NCBI RefSeq assembly: GCF_000019845.1
Contig: NC_010581.1
Location: forward strand, 2,113,501 to 2,177,500
Reading direction: 5' to 3'
DNA: 64,000 nucleotides
DNA from: Beijerinckia indica subsp. indica ATCC 9039
Lineage (GTDB): Bacteria > Pseudomonadota > Alphaproteobacteria > Rhizobiales > Beijerinckiaceae
Shown piece after piece: positions 8,842-18,014 of the stretch. A model generated the notes under the pieces. It worked only from the letters and a program-made list of their open reading frames with translations. It ran no database searches and was not told the DNA's origin. The translations under genes and the position numbers were made by a program. Numbering within the stretch: the stretch's first letter is position 1; every line of letters begins with the position of its first letter.

Positions 8842-9111
8842 ATGACGGATAGTCAGGAACTCAATAATTTCGTCGAAGGCGGCGATGAATATGAATTGCG
8901 GACAAGCGACGACAAGACCGCTTATACGCTGCACTTCAAGACGGAAAATCAGATCGTCTTCCTGCAGGGAGAGGATCTCGAGGCCTTTTTGAAGGAATAT
9001 AATCTGATCAAGCTTCAATATCCGCAATATGGCGCCGATCAGAGATTGGCCCAAATCTGGGACCAGGGCGGTTATAGCTGGCTGGCCGCAGGGCAGCAGG
9101 AAGAAGAATAG
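8842..9111 (+). CDS. small acidic conserved hypothetical protein
   Basis: 89 residues, strongly acidic, starting after a good GGGAGGAG site. The pattern is an N-terminal acidic segment, two short strands (AYTLHFKTENQIVFLQGEDLEAFLKEYNLIK) and a Q/E-rich tail. No catalytic motif, signal or membrane segment. I do not recognise the family; it could be a small regulatory or adaptor protein paired with the gene ending at 8759. Confidence 0.65.
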   Translation: MTDSQELNNFVEGGDEYELRTSDDKTAYTLHFKTENQIVFLQGEDLEAFLKEYNLIKLQYPQYGADQRLAQIWDQGGYSWLAAGQQEEE

Positions 9112-9226
9112 GTAAAGTGCCCCGGACCTGTTCCGACGGCTCAATACTTTCGAATGTGGTTATCCACTTTTCGATTTGATGCGACAGCCGTTTATACAAG
9201 AGCCGATTGGAATCCTTCAATCGGCT

Positions 9227-10123
9227 CTAATCTTGTCTCTTCAAGTGATTTTCCAGATAGCTAAGCGCAATCTGCCGTTCCGCCGAACTGGCCGACGCCA
9301 TGGCTTGATCATAAAGATCGATAATCCACTTATCCTTGCGCTGATCCAGGGGCGCCTCCCGCGCAAGGGTCAGCCACATCAGGCCACGGGCGCGCTGATG
9401 TAGAATGCCTTCCTTCTCGGTAAAGAGGACCTGCCCGAGAAGAGCCTGCGCCTGATAATGATTTTTATCGGCGGCCAGAGACAACCAGCGGACCGCTTGG
9501 CGGCTGTCCTTGGCTGTGCCCGCGCCATCGAGATACATGCGCGCCAGATTATATTGGGCGTTGGGATCGCCGAAATTGATCGCCGCATAATGGAACATGG
9601 CCATCGCATGGGCGGGGTCGGCACTGATCTTGGTATTAGCGATACCGTTCAGATAATAGATACCGAGCGCGACGAAGGCATTGGAAACGAGCGGCATGAA
9701 GCGGCGGTTGGGATTATCGTCATCATAGGAGGCGACAATCTGCGAGAAATATTCATAAGCTTTGACGTCGTCGTGAGGAACACCGTCGCCGCTCGCATAC
9801 ATTTTTCCGAGCTTCCACTGCGCAAGCGATTCGCCACCCGCCGCAGCATATTTCAGTGCTTCGATCCAATGATCGCTGCCCGACCGTGACCCTTCAAGGC
9901 CCGCGCGCAAAGCAGCTTGCGGATTCTTGAAAATCTGCAGCGGTATCTTGCTGCCAGCACCGCTTTCGCCCGCCCCATCAAAGGCCATGGCTGAAGCATG
10001 AAACAAGAGAAACGCCAGGCCAGCCACGCCGAGGCTCAGCGCATGCGTCGACATTCGCGCAGGGAACCGTAGCCGGCACGGAGGAGCGGTACCTGGGTTT
10101 TGACCAAATAAGCGATTCGCCAT
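9227..10123 (-). CDS. ExoR-like periplasmic Sel1-repeat protein
   Basis: Exported protein with TPR-like Sel1 repeats, resembling ExoR, the periplasmic inhibitor of the ExoS/ChvI two-component system in rhizobia. From ATG 10123 (weak GAGGGC upstream) the product is 298 residues with a hydrophobic export segment (ALSLGVAGLAFLLFHASAMA, about 28-47). Sel1 units follow: SLAQWKLGKMYASGDGVPHDDVKAYEYFSQ, NAFVALGIYYLNGI, DPNAQYNLARMYLDGAGTAKDSRQAVRWLSLA. The YASGDGV-x5-AYEYFSQIV stretch is the part most like ExoR as I remember it. The open frame extends upstream to 10270, but that part looks non-coding. No exoS/chvI or exopolysaccharide genes are adjacent; galE lies 3 kb away. Confidence 0.7.
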   Translation of the reverse strand: MANRLFGQNPGTAPPCRLRFPARMSTHALSLGVAGLAFLLFHASAMAFDGAGESGAGSKIPLQIFKNPQAALRAGLEGSRSGSDHWIEALKYAAAGGESLAQWKLGKMYASGDGVPHDDVKAYEYFSQIVASYDDDNPNRRFMPLVSNAFVALGIYYLNGIANTKISADPAHAMAMFHYAAINFGDPNAQYNLARMYLDGAGTAKDSRQAVRWLSLAADKNHYQAQALLGQVLFTEKEGILHQRARGLMWLTLAREAPLDQRKDKWIIDLYDQAMASASSAERQIALSYLENHLKRQD

Positions 10124-10628
10124 ATCTTTGTCGCCCTCGGGAGCCCTATCCGTGAACGGATCGCAACCGATCAATATGGAAATCGGATCGTAAAGCTCCA
10201 GCCGAAAAGCCGCCACGTCTCTCGTGATATGCCGTCCCATATGGGGGGCCATCATCCGGATGCAAATCACAGATTGGTGTGTCGGCGCTGACCGGGAGCT
10301 TTCATCCTTCTCTCCCAGGCTATAACAACGCTAGATTAGCGGAGTGTTTAAGGCCGAAAAACGGTTTTATCGGTGCAAGCGCCGCTTCAAAACAAGTTCA
10401 CAGTTTATGTGTCTAAACAGTCACATCATTAAACCGCAAAATGGAATTTTAAGTTCGTTCTTTGCAACCAATCCGCTTCTTCCAAAAGTCCGGTTGATCC
10501 GCCCTTCGTTCCAGTTTGTCATGGACCGACTTGCCTGGACTTGTCTTCAGCGGAAGAGAGCAACGACCGTATCCACTTGAGAAAAACGCCAGGCTCACTC
10601 TTGAAGCAGCCCGAAAGGAAACGCCAAG
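10124..10628. other. intergenic, divergent promoter region
   Basis: It separates the ExoR-like gene (minus) from pyruvate kinase (plus). An AT-richer part lies around 10390-10460. I see no gene, hairpin terminator or clear operator. Confidence 0.4.
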
Positions 10629-12041
10629 ATGAAACGCCTTCGCCGTTGCAAGATCGTCGCGACACTCGGCCCCGCTTCCTCAGACAAGGCCACGATCGAG
10701 GCTCTGTTCAAAGCTGGCGCCGATGTCTTCCGTATCAATATGAGCCATACGTCTCACGACAACTTGCGCGAGTACGTTCGCGTCATTCGCGAAATCGAGG
10801 CAGATAGCGGCCGCCCGATCGCCATTCTCGCCGATCTGCAGGGACCCAAATTGCGGCTCGGTGAATTTGCGAGTGGTGGCGCAGATCTCGTCAAGGGAGC
10901 GACCTTCACCCTTGATCAGCAGGAGAGCCTTGGTGATGCGCAAAGGGTGCATCTCCCACATCCGGAAATTCTCAAGGCCCTCAAACCGGGCGACACTGTC
11001 CTGATCGATGACGGCAAGGTTCGGCTGCATGTTATCGAGGCCGATGCGAGCCACGCCGTTACTCTTGTCGATGTCGCGGGCCGTGTCTCGAACCGCAAGG
11101 GTGTGAGCCTTCCGGATACCGAGATCGCCGTTTCCGCCATGACCTCAAAGGATCACTCGGATCTCGCGGCGGCGCTCAATGCCGAGGTCGACTGGATCGC
11201 CTTGTCCTTCGTGCAACGGGGCGATGATGTCGCCGAGGTCAAAAAGATCGCCGGCGACCGAGCCTCGGTGATCGCCAAGATCGAAAAGCCGCAAGCTATA
11301 ACGAGGCTCGATGAAATCCTCGAACTGTCCGATGGATTGATGGTGGCGCGTGGCGATCTCGGGGTGGAAATGCCGCTCGAGAAAGTGCCTGGCTTGCAAA
11401 AACGCATCACCCGCGCCGCGCGCCGCCTGGGCAAACCCGTGATCGTCGCGACGCAAATGCTCGAATCGATGATCAATCTGCCCGTGCCAACGCGCGCCGA
11501 AGTCTCCGACGTCGCGACCGCTGTTTTCGATGGCGCTGATGCGGTCATGCTCTCCGCGGAAAGTGCTGCTGGGCAATATCCGGTCGAGGCGGTCACGACG
11601 ATGAACCGCATCGCGGAGGAAGTTGAAAAAGACGCCGTTTATGCGTCGATCCTCAGTGCTCAGCACGCTGTGCCGGAGAAGACGGCCGCCGACGCGATCG
11701 CCATCGCCGCCCGGGAAATCACCGAGACCCTGGACGCCACGGTTATCGTCGCCTGGACTTTCTCCGGGTCGACGGCGCTGCGCATCGCGCGTGAACGCTC
11801 TCCGGCTCCGCTCATCGCTTTGACGCCGAAACAGCAGACCGCCCGCCGGCTCGTGCTCGCCTGGGGTGTGCATGCCGTTGTGACCGAGGACGCCCATGAT
11901 ATCGACGATATGACCCAACGCGCGAGCCGCTTCGCGCTGCAGGAAGGCTTCGCCACGAAGAATGATCGGATCGTGATCATTGTCGGTGTCCCGTTCGGAA
12001 CGCCAGGCGCCACCAATCTCATCCGCCTCGCCCGCGTTTAA
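10629..12041 (+). CDS. pyk: pyruvate kinase
   Basis: Converts phosphoenolpyruvate and ADP to pyruvate and ATP. All standard blocks are present: RRCKIVATLGPAS at the N-terminus, FRINMSH, the lid-region start ILADLQGPKLRLG, the signature IAKIEKPQAI followed by DGLMVARGDLGVEMP, and KPVIVATQMLESM. The C-terminal regulatory domain (about 350-470) is complete and ends in GTPGATNLIRLARV. 470 residues is normal length. ATG 10629 follows GGAAACGCC. An esterase gene begins 11 bases downstream, so the two are likely one transcript. Confidence 0.97.
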   Translation: MKRLRRCKIVATLGPASSDKATIEALFKAGADVFRINMSHTSHDNLREYVRVIREIEADSGRPIAILADLQGPKLRLGEFASGGADLVKGATFTLDQQESLGDAQRVHLPHPEILKALKPGDTVLIDDGKVRLHVIEADASHAVTLVDVAGRVSNRKGVSLPDTEIAVSAMTSKDHSDLAAALNAEVDWIALSFVQRGDDVAEVKKIAGDRASVIAKIEKPQAITRLDEILELSDGLMVARGDLGVEMPLEKVPGLQKRITRAARRLGKPVIVATQMLESMINLPVPTRAEVSDVATAVFDGADAVMLSAESAAGQYPVEAVTTMNRIAEEVEKDAVYASILSAQHAVPEKTAADAIAIAAREITETLDATVIVAWTFSGSTALRIARERSPAPLIALTPKQQTARRLVLAWGVHAVVTEDAHDIDDMTQRASRFALQEGFATKNDRIVIIVGVPFGTPGATNLIRLARV

Positions 12042-12052
12042 AGGAACGGCCC

Positions 12053-13069
12053 ATGAAAAAAATCATGCTGGTATCGGTCACCGCGCTGAGCCTTGTGGCG
12101 AGCAGTCATAAGGCACCCGCCGAGCCGCAGGACACGAAAAAAGAGGTGTTCGCGATCCGCGAGGGTATGAACAATGGCAATGCTGGCATGGAACAAGGCC
12201 TCGCCAAACATATTCCCGACGGTGTCGCCTCCGTGCTCGACGAGGCATACACCCAAGGCGACGCCGATGCCCGCCTCGATGTCTTTTACCCCGCCTCACT
12301 CGCTCAGTCAGGCCAGGCTTTGCAGACGATCGTCTGGCTGCATGGGGGCGGTTGGGTCTCTGGCGACAAGGATTATGTCGCTCCTTATCTCCAGATTCTC
12401 GCCGCGCGTGGCTTCACCGTTGTCGGCCTCAATTATTCACTCGCGCCAGAGCATCATTATCCGGCACCGCTCCAACAGATCGATGCGGCCCTTGCTTATC
12501 TTCAAAAAAATGCGGCGCGCCTGCATATCGATCCCAACAGATTTTTCCTCGCGGGCGATTCAGCAGGTGCCCAGCTTGCCGGCCAGTTCGGCAATATCGT
12601 CACCGATCCGGTTTATGCGCGAGACCTCGGCATTAGTCCTTCCATTGCGCCCGCCCAATTGCGCGGTGTGATCCTGATGTGCGGCGTCTATGATCCGGAC
12701 AGTTTCGATTTGAAACAGGCACCCGAGGGTCATTTTGCGAAAATCCTCAATGCCTATTTCGGAACGGCCAATGCCGCGACCGATCCGCGACTGGCGCAAT
12801 TTTCAGTGGTGCGCCACGTCACACCAAACTTTCCCCCGATCTTCCTTTCCGTCGGCAATGGCGATCGCCTGGCTCCGCAATCTCAAAAACTAGCCCAAAT
12901 CGCCAAAGGACAAGGCGTGTCGGTCGACAGCCTGTTTTTTGACACCGATCACAAGCCAGCTTTGCCGCATGAATATCAGTTCAATCTCGACCAGGAGGAC
13001 GGCAAAACCGCTTTCGAACGTCTGGTTACTTTTCTGAACGCGTCAAGTCATGCTCAATTGAATCAATAA
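12053..13069 (+). CDS. exported alpha/beta hydrolase, esterase/lipase (HSL-like)
   Basis: Carboxylesterase of the hormone-sensitive-lipase type. A signal peptide is likely (MKKIMLVSVTALSLVASSHKAPAEP). Catalytic features: oxyanion motif HGGGWVSG near residue 99, nucleophile elbow GDSAGAQLAG, Asp in VGNGDRLAP, and a late His (TDHKPALPHEYQF). It starts 11 bp after pyk and probably shares its transcript, although no metabolic link is obvious. Substrate unknown. Confidence 0.85.
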   Translation: MKKIMLVSVTALSLVASSHKAPAEPQDTKKEVFAIREGMNNGNAGMEQGLAKHIPDGVASVLDEAYTQGDADARLDVFYPASLAQSGQALQTIVWLHGGGWVSGDKDYVAPYLQILAARGFTVVGLNYSLAPEHHYPAPLQQIDAALAYLQKNAARLHIDPNRFFLAGDSAGAQLAGQFGNIVTDPVYARDLGISPSIAPAQLRGVILMCGVYDPDSFDLKQAPEGHFAKILNAYFGTANAATDPRLAQFSVVRHVTPNFPPIFLSVGNGDRLAPQSQKLAQIAKGQGVSVDSLFFDTDHKPALPHEYQFNLDQEDGKTAFERLVTFLNASSHAQLNQ

Positions 13070-13204
13070 TAGAAATTTGTCTCATCCCCTCTCTCCACAG
13101 TGCCGAATTGTTGATTTCATAGGCAAAAGCCATAGACCAGAGCCATTGAAGGCCATAACGTTTCCGCATTCGGCTTTTGGAGAATCGGGCTGGCGAGGGC
13201 AAGG

Positions 13205-14197
13205 ATGAGCGTACTGGTCACGGGCGGTGCGGGTTACATCGGCGGCCATATGGTTTTGGGCCTCCTCGATGCCGGGCAGAAAGTCGTCGTTCTCGATAAT
13301 CTTTCGACCGGGTTCTCCTGGGCGGTGCCGCAAGGCGTCGATCTGATCATTGGCGATTTCGGCGATCAAGCTTTGGTCGACCGGGTTCTTGCCGACCATC
13401 ACATTGATGCCATCGCCCATTTCGGTGCGAAAATCGTCGTGCCAGAATCCGTGACCGATCCTCTAGGGTATTATCTCAACAATACGGCCAAGGCGCGCAA
13501 TCTGATTGAATGTGCCGCGAAAAGCGGCGTCAAACATTTCATCTTTTCATCCACCGCCGCTGTCTATGGCGAGCCAAAGGCTAATCCTGTTTTCGAGGAC
13601 GCCCCGCTTACGCCCATCAACCCCTACGGCCGTTCCAAGCTGATGGTCGAATGGATGCTCGAGGATGTCGCCAAGGCGCATGCCCTCACCTATGCGATCC
13701 TGCGCTATTTCAATGTGGCCGGCGCCGATCCGCAAGGCCGGCTCGGACAAGCCTCACCCGTCGCCACGCATCTCATCAAGATCGCGGTGCAGGCCGCGCT
13801 CGGTTTTCGCAAGGGGATGGATGTCTATGGCACGGATTACCCGACGCCGGACGGTTCCTGCGTACGCGATTATATTCAGGTCACCGATCTCGTCGATGCG
13901 CATTTGCTGGCACTCGATTATTTGCGCCAGGGTGGCGAGAGCCTGACCTGCAATTGCGGTTATGGGCGCGGTCTTTCGGTGCTGGACGTCATCCGCACGG
14001 TCAAGGCAGTGAGCGGCGTCGATTTCGAAGTGCGGATCGCCGGACGCCGCGCGGGTGATCCAGCCTCACTGATTGCTGGCGCCACGCACGTGCGCGATCT
14101 TTTGGGTTGGCAACCCAAACATGATCATGTCGAAGAAATGGTCAAACAGGCGCTCGATTGGGAACGCCGCCTGCACAATATTAAAGGGCAAGCCTAA
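13205..14197 (+). CDS. galE: UDP-glucose 4-epimerase
   Basis: Interconverts UDP-glucose and UDP-galactose for polysaccharide synthesis. Extended short-chain dehydrogenase: NAD-binding VTGGAGYIGGH at residues 5-15, DNLSTG after strand two, SSTAAVYGE with the catalytic Ser/Thr, and the YGRSK catalytic Tyr-Lys motif near residue 146. The substrate-side block GTDYPTPDGSCVRDYIQVTDLVDAH is typical for GalE. 330 residues is normal. GAGGGCAAGG precedes ATG 13205. Confidence 0.95.
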   Translation: MSVLVTGGAGYIGGHMVLGLLDAGQKVVVLDNLSTGFSWAVPQGVDLIIGDFGDQALVDRVLADHHIDAIAHFGAKIVVPESVTDPLGYYLNNTAKARNLIECAAKSGVKHFIFSSTAAVYGEPKANPVFEDAPLTPINPYGRSKLMVEWMLEDVAKAHALTYAILRYFNVAGADPQGRLGQASPVATHLIKIAVQAALGFRKGMDVYGTDYPTPDGSCVRDYIQVTDLVDAHLLALDYLRQGGESLTCNCGYGRGLSVLDVIRTVKAVSGVDFEVRIAGRRAGDPASLIAGATHVRDLLGWQPKHDHVEEMVKQALDWERRLHNIKGQA

Positions 14198-14239
14198 TCC
14201 TCCGGCAGAAGTCTAGCTCCGCATTTTCGGACTCCGATC

Positions 14240-15043
14240 GTGATCGATTTCTCCGCCTATTCGCTCGGCTCCATTTTCGCAGCGAGCCTGATCGTGCTCT
14301 TGATCGCCTGCGAACTTGGTCATCATTTTGGTTTGCGCAGTAAGGAGGAGGGTCAAATCTCCACCTTGGAAGCCTCGATGCTCGGCCTCCTGGCGCTCAT
14401 GATCAGCTTCACCTTTTCCATGAGCCTCACGCGTTTCGATGCGCGTCGAGAAGCCGTCTTGATGGAAGCCAATGCGATTGGAACAGCCGCCTTGCGCGCG
14501 CGCCTGCTGCCGGAATCACACGCCACGCAAAGTTTGAAGCTCCTGCGCGAATACGTCCAAATTCGTCTGGATATTACCGCACAGGAGAAATACACGCCCC
14601 CCGCGCAATTGGATGGCGCGATCGCCCGCTCCAACGCCATCCAAGCGGCTCTATGGGCGCAGGTCAAACCGGTCATAGCCAAGGATAATGCCATGGTGCC
14701 GACCGGTCTTTATATTCAGGGGTTGAATGAAATGTTCGATGCTCAGGAAAAGCGTCTGACTGCCCTGCGCAACCGCGTACCGAATATTGTCTTCCTGGGT
14801 CTCTATGGCATTGCCACCGTTGCCATCGGCTTTATGGGTTATGCCAGCAGCGCCACGGAAAAGCGCTGGAGAATACCCGCTTATATCATGATTTTCCTGG
14901 TTGCCGCTGTCATCCTGCTGATCGAGGATATCGATCGGCCTGGCGTCGGATTCGTTTCCGTAAGTCAGCAACCAATGCGGGATACGGCCGATGCTCTTGC
15001 AAGCTATTCGACCGAAATCGACGGCAGCGTACCTCAGCAATAA
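14240..15043 (+). CDS. DUF4239-type membrane protein
   Basis: 267 residues. Two N-terminal hydrophobic segments (about 10-27 and 45-65, the latter EASMLGLLALMISFTFSMSL), a long soluble helical part with charged residues (SRFDARREAVLMEANAIGTAALRARLLPE), and two C-terminal segments (about 190-210 and 215-235). The ISFTFSMSLTRFDARR...EANAIGT stretch is typical of DUF4239, which has a bestrophin-like arrangement; an ion-channel role is speculation. The start is a GTG at 14240 without a strong ribosome site. Confidence 0.78.
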   Translation: MIDFSAYSLGSIFAASLIVLLIACELGHHFGLRSKEEGQISTLEASMLGLLALMISFTFSMSLTRFDARREAVLMEANAIGTAALRARLLPESHATQSLKLLREYVQIRLDITAQEKYTPPAQLDGAIARSNAIQAALWAQVKPVIAKDNAMVPTGLYIQGLNEMFDAQEKRLTALRNRVPNIVFLGLYGIATVAIGFMGYASSATEKRWRIPAYIMIFLVAAVILLIEDIDRPGVGFVSVSQQPMRDTADALASYSTEIDGSVPQQ

Positions 15044-15058
15044 AAGCCGGGGGAGATT

Positions 15059-16180
15059 TCAGCGTGATCGGTTCGCCGGCCAGACAGCGCCTTCACCGAT
15101 CTGGCCGCGATGGCGCAGAAAATGATCGGCGAGCACGCAAGCGACCATGGCCTCGCCCACCGGCACGGCGCGTATGCCGACACACGGATCATGACGCCCC
15201 TTAGTGACGATCTCGCTTTCATGGCCTGAACGGTCGATCGTATGACGCGGTTGCAGGATCGAAGAGGTCGGTTTGACAGCAAAGCGCATGACGAGCGGCT
15301 GGCCCGTCGAAATACCCCCCAGAATGCCGCCCGCATGGTTCGAGAGAAAGACCGGCTCGCCGAGAGAACCGATCCGCATTTCATCGGCATTGGCTTCACC
15401 GCTCAGCGCGGCCGCGTCAAAACCCTCGCCGATTTCGACACCTTTCACCGCATTGATCGACATCAAGCCGGAAGCAAGATCAGCGTCGAGCTTGCCATAA
15501 AGCGGAGCGCCCCAGCCGGCCGGCACATTCTCCGCGACGATCTCAATGACCGCGCCAATCGAGGACCCGGCCTTGCGTATATCATCGAGATAAGTTTCAA
15601 AAAAAGCCGCCGCCTTTGCATCCGGGCAGAAGAAGGGATTGCGCGTCGTCTCGTCCCAATCCCACGCGTCGCGGTTGATCTTATGCGGCCCCATCTGCAC
15701 GAGGGCCCCTCTGATCGTCACATCCGCGACCACCTTGCGGGCGATGGCACCGGCTGCGACCCGCGTCGCGGTTTCGCGCGCCGAGGAACGGCCCCCGCCA
15801 CGATGATCACGCAAGCCATATTTTGCGTCATAGGCGAAATCGGCATGGCCTGGTCGATAGAGATTTTTGATCGCGTCATAATCCTTCGAGCGCTGATCCG
15901 TATTTTCGATCAGGAGCGCGATCGGTGTGCCCGTCGAAACCTGTTTGCCGCTCGCCTCGTCCGTGAAGACACCCGAGAGGATACGCACACGATCGGCTTC
16001 CTGGCGCTGTGTCGTGAAACGCGACGTGCCGGGACGGCGCAGATCGAGAAAGGTCTGGATGTCGGCTTCATCGATTGGGATCAAGGGAGGGCAACCATCC
16101 ACCACGCAGCCAATGGCCGGTCCATGGCTTTCCCCAAAGGTCGTCACGCGAAAGAGATGGCCGAATGTATTGTGAGACAT
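15059..16180 (-). CDS. aroC: chorismate synthase
   Basis: Last step of the shikimate pathway: 5-enolpyruvylshikimate-3-phosphate to chorismate, using reduced FMN. The three family signatures are visible: [20 protein letters not shown] near the N-terminus, [20 protein letters not shown] in the middle, and [19 protein letters not shown] near the C-terminus. I place the start at ATG 16180 ([20 protein letters not shown]), where family members begin; the frame extends to 16210. It is last in a minus-strand row dapA-smpB-aroC. Confidence 0.96.
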   Translation of the reverse strand: MSHNTFGHLFRVTTFGESHGPAIGCVVDGCPPLIPIDEADIQTFLDLRRPGTSRFTTQRQEADRVRILSGVFTDEASGKQVSTGTPIALLIENTDQRSKDYDAIKNLYRPGHADFAYDAKYGLRDHRGGGRSSARETATRVAAGAIARKVVADVTIRGALVQMGPHKINRDAWDWDETTRNPFFCPDAKAAAFFETYLDDIRKAGSSIGAVIEIVAENVPAGWGAPLYGKLDADLASGLMSINAVKGVEIGEGFDAAALSGEANADEMRIGSLGEPVFLSNHAGGILGGISTGQPLVMRFAVKPTSSILQPRHTIDRSGHESEIVTKGRHDPCVGIRAVPVGEAMVACVLADHFLRHRGQIGEGAVWPANRSR

Positions 16181-16231
16181 GAGAGATGATGCCGAAAACA
16201 GGGAAGACAAAGAAGATGAGGAAGGCCGATC

Positions 16232-16708
16232 TCAATGTTTGTCGCGCAGCAGCCGGCCCTTTTCCTTGTTCCAATCGCGTTTCTTTTCGGTCTCGCGCTT
16301 GTCGTGCAATTGTTTGCCGCGCGCCAAGGCGATTTCAATCTTCGCCCTGCCCCGATCATTGAAGTAAATTTTCAGCGGCACAATGGTCATGCCTTGACGC
16401 TCGACCCCTTGCGAAAGCTTGGCGATCTCGCGCCCATGCAACAGAAGTTTGCGCGGCCGTTTTGGCGCATGGTTGAAGCGATTGGCCTCGAGATATTCGG
16501 GGATGGTCGCGTTGACGAGAAACACCTCGCCCTCCCGATCCACAGAGGCATAGCTCTCGGCAATGGTCGCCTTGCCGGTGCGCAAGGATTTGACCTCGGT
16601 GCCGGTCAGCATGAGCCCCGCCTCGAAAGTCTCGCCAATTTCATAATTATAGCGCGCCTTGCGGTTTTCCGCGGCGATCTTGAACGCGCTTGGTTTCTTT
16701 GCGGCCAC
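16232..16708 (-). CDS. smpB: SsrA-binding protein SmpB
   Basis: Binds tmRNA and brings it to stalled ribosomes (trans-translation). Typical blocks are [36 protein letters not shown] at the N-terminus, LHGREIAKL, and the basic C-terminal tail [19 protein letters not shown] that acts in the decoding centre. 158 residues is normal. It lies 10 bp after dapA and is surely co-transcribed with it. The tmRNA gene itself was not found in this window. Confidence 0.96.
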   Translation of the reverse strand: MAAKKPSAFKIAAENRKARYNYEIGETFEAGLMLTGTEVKSLRTGKATIAESYASVDREGEVFLVNATIPEYLEANRFNHAPKRPRKLLLHGREIAKLSQGVERQGMTIVPLKIYFNDRGRAKIEIALARGKQLHDKRETEKKRDWNKEKGRLLRDKH

Positions 16709-16718
16709 TCAAGCACAC

Positions 16719-17606
16719 TTATTCTGTAATGAGACCGGCATGCACCATGGCAGCGCGGATCACGGCCTGGGCATTGACCGAGGCGGAGACGAGGGGCAGC
16801 CTGATCTCGTCCTCGATCTTGCCAAGCAGACTCAGCGCATATTTGGGGCCGGCGGGATTGGGTTCGACAAACAGTGCCGCATGCAAATGCGAAAGGGCAT
16901 CATGCACTTGCAAAGCCTTGGCGAAATCGCCATCGAGGCTGGCCTGTTGCATATCCGCACATTGGCGCGGGGCGACATTCGACGTCACGGAAATGCAGCC
17001 ATGACCACCCAGCGCATTGACCGCCAGCGCCGTCATGTCTTCACCTGACAATTGGATGAAATCCGGTCCCAGGGCCTGACGCTGCAAAGCCGTGCGCGCG
17101 AGATTGCCGGTCGCATCCTTGACGCCCGCGATATTCTTCAATTCGAACAGACGCTGCATCGTCTCAATCGACATGTCGACCACGGAGCGCGGGGGAATAT
17201 TATAGATGATGATCGGAATACCCACCGCATCATTCACCGCCTTGAAATGCCGGTAGAGTCCTTCCTGAGACGGCTTGTTGTAATAAGGCGTCACGATCAG
17301 CAAGCCATCCGCACCCGCTTTTTCCGCGAAACGCGCGAGTTCGATAGCCTCTTCCGTGTTGTTTGAACCGGCTCCGGCGATGACCGGCACGCGGCCCTTT
17401 GCCTCGCTGATACAGGCGGAAACAACCTGACGATGCTCCTCATGCGTCAGGGTCGGGCTTTCACCCGTCGTGCCGACCGGTACAAGGCCATGCGTGCCGC
17501 TCAAAATCTGCCAATCGACGAAAGCGCGAAAGGCCTGTTCGTCCACCTTACCGGCACGAAACGGGGTCACGAGCGCCGTGATCGAGCCCTTGAAAGCTGC
17601 CTTCAT
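16719..17606 (-). CDS. dapA: 4-hydroxy-tetrahydrodipicolinate synthase
   Basis: First committed step to lysine and diaminopimelate: condenses pyruvate with aspartate semialdehyde. TIM-barrel signatures: [10 protein letters not shown] at the start, [16 protein letters not shown], the Schiff-base region [18 protein letters not shown] followed by [12 protein letters not shown] with the active-site Lys. Two close ATGs (17612 and 17606) are possible; the second fits AAGGG better. First gene of the dapA-smpB-aroC row. Confidence 0.95.
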   Translation of the reverse strand: MKAAFKGSITALVTPFRAGKVDEQAFRAFVDWQILSGTHGLVPVGTTGESPTLTHEEHRQVVSACISEAKGRVPVIAGAGSNNTEEAIELARFAEKAGADGLLIVTPYYNKPSQEGLYRHFKAVNDAVGIPIIIYNIPPRSVVDMSIETMQRLFELKNIAGVKDATGNLARTALQRQALGPDFIQLSGEDMTALAVNALGGHGCISVTSNVAPRQCADMQQASLDGDFAKALQVHDALSHLHAALFVEPNPAGPKYALSLLGKIEDEIRLPLVSASVNAQAVIRAAMVHAGLITE

Positions 17607-18014
17607 TCCCATGGCCCTTGTGCCTTCACGTGTGTCTTCGCCTGATGAGGAACCTTGACCAGATCTTGCTTAAAATCCGGTGCTTCGCCGTTCGGGCGAT
17701 TCGGCTGGACGCCCAATCTCCGACCAGAAGCTCTTCAATCTTCCTTATTGCCGCACCCTTGCCGCAATCGCCGTGCTGTTAAGAGCAAGTCGACGCTGCG
17801 GCGGGAGGCCAAGACATAAACATTTAGGTCCGTTCCGAAAAGACTTTCCTCACGGATCAGAGTGCAAAGCGATGCCCTTTCCAGGCGATCGAGGAAGAAC
17901 GGAATGAATTTGACGGTTTGTTAAGGAAAACACGGTCAAATTTTCGAGAATTCAACAGGCAAGCGCCGACCACGGAAGGCTTGCAACGGGTCTAGGCGCC
18001 AACAAGGGAACAGA
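17607..18014. other. intergenic, divergent promoter region
   Basis: Between dapA (minus) and the lytic transglycosylase (plus). The only structure I see is an inverted repeat upstream of the latter: AATTTGAC (17907-17914) and GTCAAATT (17935-17942), perfect 8-bp arms 20 bases apart, which could be an operator or overlap the promoter. Confidence 0.4.

Noticed and set aside
11145..11918. Long minus-strand frame within pyruvate kinase
   Set aside because: It is a shadow in a high-GC gene; the plus strand encodes a complete pyruvate kinase.
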